Shown in pieces: positions 57,560 through 64,000 of a stretch of DNA of 64,000 bases; positions within the stretch are counted from its first letter, which is position 1, and the number at the start of each line of letters is the position of its first letter. Source of the stretch: Gentiana macrophylla (taxonomy: Eukaryota; Streptophyta; Magnoliopsida; Gentianales; Gentianaceae); the NCBI GenBank assembly GCA_026214975.1, contig CM047810.1, positions 97,418,316 to 97,482,315 of the forward strand, given 5' to 3'. The position numbers and the translations under genes are program-made. Below the pieces are notes generated by a model. That model had not been told where the DNA came from, ran no database searches, and saw only the letters and a program-made list of their open reading frames with translations.

Positions 57560-57801
57560 CTCCCTCCATCCCAAAATATAAATTAGATTAGAATTTTTAC
57601 AAAGTTTAGAAAAGTGGATGAATGTTATAAATCTTGAAAATAAAAATCTAAAATGTCATTTACTATCAATAATCAGTGAGCTTGAAAACTAATGAAAAAA
57701 TTGTAAACTGATAATAAGTTAGAAGTAAGATAGATAAATGATACAATAAATGAGACGTATAAAAAACGAAAAGAACTTATATTTTAGGACGGAGGAGGGA
57801 G
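57560..57801. mobile_element. Stowaway (Tc1/mariner-type) MITE, 242 bp
   Basis: Left end CTCCCTCCATCCCAAAATAT and right end inverted (ATATTTTAGGACGGAGGAGGGAG) pair as terminal repeats, with TA target duplication at 57558-57559 and 57802-57803. No coding capacity; moved by a mariner-type transposase in trans. Confidence 0.93.
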
Positions 57802-57803
57802 TA

Positions 57804-58403
57804 TCTTTTACAGCACTCCAACTTTTGAATAATAATATATTTGTGTTCCAAAATAAAATACGGCTGAGGCTATGGTTGAGAGAGTCTTGATGTAGTATTT
57901 CGTTAATTGTGTTTGCTTAATTTTCCTTATTTTTAGAATAAAGGGTTTGTTAATTGTGTCACTAATGATGATTGGTAGTTGAATTGAAATTAAAAAATGT
58001 TGAGGATTACATATTTAAATTTATACCTTTTTGATTGCCGCAATAATATATCTACCGATGACATGTGAATAGAAGAGATAAGATTGTTTAGCATAACCTT
58101 TGTCCACCATTATGGTAGTTGTTCTTGTTGAGTTTTATTTGTTTAATACTCCTTTCAACAGTGCTGATGATGTTGGCTTTATTTGGTAATTAGTTCTTAA
58201 TTCCCTTGTCATTATCCTTTTTCCTTTCTTTGTTTAACAATTTTTTGGAAAATGACTTCTGCTTGTACTACAACTTCATCAGATAGAATAATCTATATCT
58301 ATCTATCCATAGATCTATCTGTCTGTATGTCTGTCTATATATATATCTATGGGGTTGTATGGGCATCACACTTTTTACTATCGACACCCTTTTACTTCAA
58401 ACT
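57804..58403. other. Non-coding spacer with an (ATCT)n-type microsatellite
   Basis: Six hundred bases without a gene. A degenerate ATCT/GTCT tetranucleotide run is at 58291-58352. The rest is AT-rich and unassigned. It may be pre-insertion genomic DNA. Confidence 0.6.
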
Positions 58404-59358
58404 GTTGGAGATATCCCATTTTAATGGGTTGAAACTTTAGCGTGAATTTCGGATATGCTCCGGTGTGATTCACCGGGAGCTTATTACGTCTAAAAATTCT
58501 ATTCACGGAGTAGATAATGTTTGGCTTTGGAATCACTCGATTCGGATATCGGGTGAATAAGAAATTAATGCCTAAAGTTGGTTGAAAATATGTTGGAGAT
58601 AATAGTTGAAGGGAGAACCTCAACTCAATCTCCCAAATTGGAAAGATGGGAGACTTGAGCTCCATATATAAGAGCTAGTGTATGCTCTTATAGATGTGCC
58701 CCAAGAGGCAAGGCACTTTTGTGCAGGAGGGAGGACCTAGATAATTCCACAGGCGCGCGCGCCGCCGCTGTCCGGCCGGCCGGCCAGCTGGTGCTCGGCT
58801 CGGTTCGGTTCAGTTGTTACTATTAATTTGGAAAGCCAGGTCATCCGAATAATGTGGAAACGAATTCTGATTAAAATGAGTCGGTCCGAAATTAATTAAT
58901 TAAATTAATTCGGCCGAAGATAGCTTTTCTTGAGGGAAAAGTCGAGTAATTAAATCATCCGACCAACCAGAATTTAGAAGACACGTCATCCGATCAATCA
59001 GAATCGTGGAATTAGTCGACTATTTTTTTAAATAAAATTTCGGCCCAATTTCTTTTCCAAGGGGAAAAGTCAGCCGACTTTAATGACGTGTTCTACCCAA
59101 TCACATTCAAACATTGGCTCCTCCCCTCCACTATATAAATAACCTCAATGATGAAGGTTGAGGCATTCAGTTTTCCTCTTGTGTCTTCCACTACTAAAAG
59201 GTTCGAGCATATAGTCTAGTTCTGGAGTTGAAGAGAAGTCAGAGCACTCTGTAAGTTCGCCGGAGCTTTGATTGTTGAAGTGTCTCTCAATCCAAAACGT
59301 AAGCCGTTGTATCTTGGGAGGCAGTTGCTACCGGAGCAATCTGTCTTAAGGAAAGAGT
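58404..59358 (+). repeat. Copia-4 LTR, plus strand, interrupted by Copia-3
   Basis: Starts TGTTGGAGATATCCC at 58404. TATA-like ATATATAAG near 58663 and CTATATAAATAAC near 59131 are present. CGTTGTATCTTGGGAGGCAG near 59304 is U5-like copia sequence. No polypurine tract precedes it, so it is likely a 5' or solo LTR. It stops at 59358 where the minus-strand element begins. Confidence 0.65.
58752..58783 (+). promoter_or_regulatory. Pair of 12-bp GC palindromes in Copia-4 LTR
   Basis: GGCGCGCGCGCC (58752-58763) and CCGGCCGGCCGG (58772-58783) are both perfect palindromes, start to start 20 bp, in an AT-rich LTR about 90 bp after a TATA-like sequence. The layout parallels the Athila pairs. Confidence 0.75.
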
Positions 59359-61168
59359 TGTTGGATGTAATATCGCCGGATGGATCAAGATCCACCCGAT
59401 TACGCAAATGAATAGTATAGATCTGTATCTAGTAAACCAAAATACATAAAATAAATAGATCTAACCTACGAGGGGGTTAGATTGCTTACCAGTTTATTGT
59501 GAATAAACACCAAGAACAATCTTCAATCCGAGCTATATGAGAGCCTAGTTGAGAAGCCAAAGTCTTCCAACGTGTATCTCCAAGCACCACCAGGTGGATG
59601 GTGTTTCAAGCCGCCGGACCTCCTCGATATGCTACCTTAGAAAAACCCAAAGTTTTTCTAAAACTCGAACCCAAGTATTATAGCCGAAAATTCCAAGCTA
59701 TAATACTACACAAATGGCGTGTTTTTCATTGTGTCAAAAGGCTTGGGAGAACCCTATTTATATAAGAGAGTAATCATTGTCCTCCAAGGATTTAATAATT
59801 AAGAGATAATTATCAGATTAATCCTTATTCCAAATAAAAGATAAATAAAATAATTATCCCAAACAAATTTGGATAAATAATGTTATTATCTAATATTCCA
59901 TGAATTATCATTTAACAAATAAAAGATAAATCACACATTAAATAATTATCCAAGAAAACTAATTCATTGATAATTTATTAATGCAAAATGCGCCCTCTTC
60001 CCTTAGTAAATAAAGGTCCACGCATTTTTTGACACATTGGGCCGAGTCCACAAAAAATTTCTTTTCCATGTATTTAATTATCTAGTGCAACTAAACAATT
60101 AATCCACATATCAATTAAATAGTCCAATCCAACTATTTAATTACAATTGAGGTGAAACGACGAGAAATCGTATATGCTATATTAGGAGCCACGTCGGGGA
60201 CCATGGACCCATATTCAGTAGCTACAATAAATTAAATAAAATTATTCGTCAGACCGAACAATTATATTCAATCTATTAATTCCGGGATTACACCACCATA
60301 AACCGGAATCAACTCGCGAGTATAAATAACTTATACTCAACTATGAGTTGATAAGCGCCCATGATATAATCATTACATACGGATAAATCCTCCATAGATC
60401 GCTTCACTTCGATTCGGGATATCTCCGTAAACCCTTCTCGAAGCATATTATCCTTATTTACCATTAACCCCTAGTGATCAATTAGTTCATAACCAATATG
60501 ATATATGAACTGGGCCCATCGATCGCTTTACAGGGTTAACAAACAAGTGGAATCTGTCTGGTCCACTTCCCGAGGAAGGAATGGATTCCATATCAGGATA
60601 GCACGACTACTCACTCATCCCGAGAATAGAGCCAACGAGAAGTGTTGGACCACATATCGCGAAGTGATCCTTACTAACACATCAAACCCTACCCTAGTCT
60701 AAGCAGTCGTCTGTGATTACCTCGGGATTGAGATTAATCCATATATGATCATCTTGTGATTCGATAAGACTTCTCGATTACGGAATTATATCGAGAACTC
60801 AAATCAAATCGGTCCAAATTTATATGATCATCATCATATATAAATGCCCCACTAGTACTTACTATTACCGATAGTCCGGATAAGACCATCACTACACCTA
60901 AAGTGTTCTGGCGCATTATTAGCAAATTAATCTTGAGACCCGTACTCAGATTAATAAACGCTACGGACTAAGTTAATTTTAAGTACATCTCACTAACTCA
61001 ATCCTCTTGTGTATAGCTATACACTGAGTTATGTGATTACATAAACGAGGTACTTAGGGTTTTCAAGTTAGTGTCTTAATTATAAGCATACATGCATATA
61101 ATAAGATGAATTATTAATTACATCCCTAAAACAATTAGATAATTGTCTTTCGTGCACTACACCTAACA
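59359..61168 (-). repeat. Copia-3 3' LTR, minus strand (about 1810 bp)
   Basis: On minus it starts TGTTAGGTGTAGTGCACG (plus 61168) and ends CATCCAACA (plus 59359). A minus-strand TATA box (TTATATAAATAGGG) lies near plus 59756-59770. It inserts into the Copia-4 LTR. The left edge is chosen by the CCAACA end and could be off by some bases; the other LTR is outside the window. Confidence 0.78.
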
Positions 61169-61182
61169 ATCTCCCACTTGCA
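61169..61182 (-). other. Copia-3 polypurine tract, minus strand
   Basis: On minus, GCAAGTGGGAGATT directly precedes the LTR start TGTTAGG, the standard copia plus-strand primer. It fixes the orientation of Copia-3. Confidence 0.9.
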
Positions 61183-61399
61183 CGAAAGGCAAGTGGATTA
61201 ATTGTGTTAGAGCACACCCTTTATATCTATATCTACAAAATTCTCCCACTTGCTCAAAACAAGTGAGACATATCCTCAAGTTGCATACCCTCCAAGCGCA
61301 TCTTAGTAATTCATCCTTCCAAGCACGACCGGAGTGTGCGGCTGCGCAGGTAAGTCGGTGACCCGGCGCGTGCATTTAGAATCCGAATACCATGTGACT

Positions 61400-61660
61400 T
61401 GGTACACCGACTGTAGGTTGGTGGCTTGATTCAATCTTTGGGATCGAACGTCGTCTTTCCATCTAATCCGGTGGTACGAATGCAATATGCTTATGACCAC
61501 TAGTGATTGCAAAATCCTTATGAGCTACCTTTCCAATGTTTTCACAATGAAGTGGCATCGGCTTCTTCGGATAATACTTTATCACACGAGTAAACACTCG
61601 AGACCGAGATCGATTAACGATCATCCTCAATCGACCTAAAGCCGTAATTAGTGTTATCAC
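61400..61660 (-). pseudogene. Copia-3 RNase H remnant
   Basis: On minus, KKPMPLHCENIG then a run ending SGHKHIAF (plus 61570-61470) resembles the copia RNase H block with LYCDN and KHI. It lies at the expected distance upstream of the polypurine tract. Stops are frequent, so the gene is dead. Confidence 0.55.
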
Positions 61661-64000
61661 TTATATTCTAGTTTGCACTGAATATACTAGCATATTATTC
61701 CTCATTCTCCCGACGAGACTTGAGGATTCACTAAACATCCCATTTAGTATTCATCTGCGAGTTTTAGACAAGCATTCCCGAGAGGTAGGGTAGACTACAT
61801 CGTTGAATCTTTGCATAAATGCAAGAATGTCTTAACCAGGTGAATGGATGGGATTGCCAATGATCGATTCTCATGAATTTGAGCGAATCAAATCCTTTAG
61901 AATGAATCCCGATGGCATGTCAGACTCTGACTTCAGATAACACACCCATGTTGCTTCCAACTGTTTCAGTGTTACCATTCACAAACACTAATCTACATAC
62001 TACTTTACTAATATTGATGCCCAGTCTACGAAAGACTTATCAACATTCTAGTCAAGTCCACATATTAAAATATATGACTTTGAAATGACTGGAGGTTTGC
62101 TTTAATCCTCAAAGGATATAAGCTATGACAGCATCCCGCCAAAGGTTCTATCTCGAATAAATTAAGATACCGTTAGTCTCGCAAAAAGTCTTAGGAATCA
62201 CCCATATTTTCTCGCTTTGTAACGAATCCGTTATTTGTTCTTAGCTAAAACCTTACATTCGAATGAATTGATTCCGTTGTTCGGCAAGAAAGTCTTAGGG
62301 AATCACCCATATTTCCCGCTTTACGACGAAAATCAAGCAAGACTCGAGTGGTAAGAGATCACGGTGCTGTTAACTCTCTACCTTTTAGGGAATCACCCCT
62401 AAATTACTCGCTGCGTTGAAAGTTAAACTTTCCTATTCATTCGACTCTTCTCCGTGTAGTTCCAATTTCTCCCACTTTGGGCTGAGATACTCGGTGGTTC
62501 TACAAGAGTTTCAACAATTGGAGTATCAAACTCCATTCACGGTGGTTATGGCTTTTAAACCAACCTCTATGATCAGGATCCTATACAGTCCACTAAGGAC
62601 TATAGGTCATCAATCTACCCTATAGACCGTAAGGTCTTGCAATGGGTAATGGACAAACCATACTCCCACTGCATTCGGGGTGGATTGATATACTGATCTA
62701 GTTTAGTAGTTCTTATTAGTGTTATCACCAACTGCCGGTGTTGGATGTGGACTGAACACATCAGTTAGTAACATCTTGAGTACAAATACTTCAAGATCCA
62801 AGGTTTTTATTTATAGACTCTATCAGACCGAGTTTGACAATATAACCGTCATTCTCTGATTTTACGAGTTTTATAACCAACCTTTACTCAATGCATTAAG
62901 ATATTTCACGACCTAATCGTGTACACAAAATTTCCAGTCCTACCTTCAAGCACTAAATGCTAAATGTCTATATTCACGGAAGTGGGGTGAACCAAATTCA
63001 CTCCGTATCCACAAATGCGTAGACATCTTTTAGGTAGACTTCTCGGTTTTTCATTACAACGTAAACCGTTATTTTGAAACCAATATCTTAAATGAGTTCA
63101 GCAGCGTATCGTAGCACATCAATAACTATATAAGGCAAATTTATGGTGTATCCCTTAGTGAAAACATTCCACCTGGGGGCGGGCCGAGCATCGATCCGAA
63201 GACTACGCAATAACCTATTTCGAGTATGGAATACTCTATCTCTCGTGAAATCGAGATTTCTTCCAAATATTTTGGATAAACTTACCGAGTCTCGAATAGT
63301 CATCGACACAAGATGTCACTATTTAAAAGCTCCCACTAGCTTGTACCTTTCATATGACCCCAAGGTCAATATGAACAAGCTATGTAACTTCTTTAAATCT
63401 ATTACCCTTTCCGATTGAAAGGAAACTTAGGCATTGTTCCTTTGAGACAGGGTCTTTTTTGACCGAGATAGGAATCACCCTAAGCCAGTCTTCAGATCTT
63501 GTCTTTAGGGAATATGCACTAATTAATGGAATAGAAAGAAGCGTTTATCGAAATACGGAAACCATTTGCATTTATATATTTTAAGATGTGTTACTAATAC
63601 CTTTTCAGCAATCCGTAGTGGTTCTGACTTTATCAAACAAAAGTCTGACTCTTGGATTCGTGCTACGAATGTTATATTCATCGTCAATAAGACAAACAAA
63701 TTATCCAATTGAAATTGAATACGTTCGTTCCAACGAATCCGAAAACAGAAAATGAATTTTCTGTGATACTCAAGAATTGAATCCGAGATTCATTTCCTTA
63801 TATCACTACCACTAGTCTATCTGAAATAACTGCCCGTTGTATATTTTATTTATCGTTTAATGCAAAGCTACCTAGTTCTTCCAAAGAACATTAGCTTTCG
63901 AGAAAATTGCTAAGGATGCATTGGTCAGTGATCCGAAATCACTTTCCTTATCCTCTAATTTTCAATTTATTAATTTTCCGGTTTAGCCTTAAAACTACTT
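61661..64000 (-). other. Copia-3 internal region, heavily decayed, runs off the right edge
   Basis: Given the minus-strand polypurine tract and RNase H, pol should lie here on minus. I cannot read RT motifs with confidence. A short phrase (GGGAATCACCC) recurs near 62285 and 62390 and, in partial form, near 62190 and 63470, suggesting internal repetition. No other gene is seen. Confidence 0.45.

Overview
This window is plant nuclear DNA, almost certainly from an angiosperm and probably a eudicot. The evidence is Ty1/copia elements primed by initiator-tRNA-Met, Athila-type Ty3/gypsy elements primed by tRNA-Asp, a tRNA-derived SINE, a Stowaway MITE, a Mutator-type MITE and AT-rich microsatellites. 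I see no host protein gene, no rRNA or tRNA gene and nothing bacterial. The species cannot be named from the sequence.

Layout. Positions 1-50954 are one old Copia element (Copia-1) with three large younger elements nested in it. Its 5' LTR remnants are 1-2578 and its PBS is at 2580. Its decayed pol runs 5881-7432 and resumes at 20780-21335. Its 3' LTR is in three pieces: 21348-22329, 39316-39337 and 50142-50954. Copia-2 (7433-20779) is a 13.3 kb Sirevirus-like element inside that pol, with 1679-bp LTRs and a very large envelope-position reading frame, which is itself split by an antisense SINE. Athila-1 (22330-39315) is a tandem recombinant (LTR-internal-LTR-gag-partial LTR) with two successive envelope-position reading frames and a Mutator-type MITE near its 3' end. 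Athila-2 (39338-50141) sits 22 bp further on in the same Copia LTR, with a perfect 5-bp target duplication.

From 50955 to 58403 there are smaller remnants: an LTR embedded in a hAT transposase fragment, probable LINE pieces, a 2.3 kb antisense non-autonomous LTR element with a 5-bp target duplication, a Sirevirus-like LTR fragment and two Stowaway-type MITEs. From 58404 a plus-strand LTR (Copia-4) is interrupted by a minus-strand Copia-3, whose LTR is 59359-61168 and whose decayed internal region runs off the right edge.

How the parts work together. Within each retroelement the usual cycle can be read: LTR promoter, tRNA primer site, gag, protease, polymerase domains, polypurine tract, LTR. 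Nearly every coding region is broken; only the main Athila-1 gag frame is long and open. The most unusual signal is not a gene. Perfect 12-20 bp GC-rich palindromes occur in pairs 20-22 bp apart in both Athila families, and a similar pair sits in the Copia-4 LTR. In Athila-1 one pair lies just upstream of the LTR TATA box and others precede each envelope-position reading frame. A second general signal is that differences between LTR copies of one element cluster at CTG/CAG sites and are often small scrambles rather than point mutations. That may reflect CHG methylation, either as mutation or as base-calling error, so some apparent frameshifts should be treated with caution. All alignments were made by eye; no identity values were computed.
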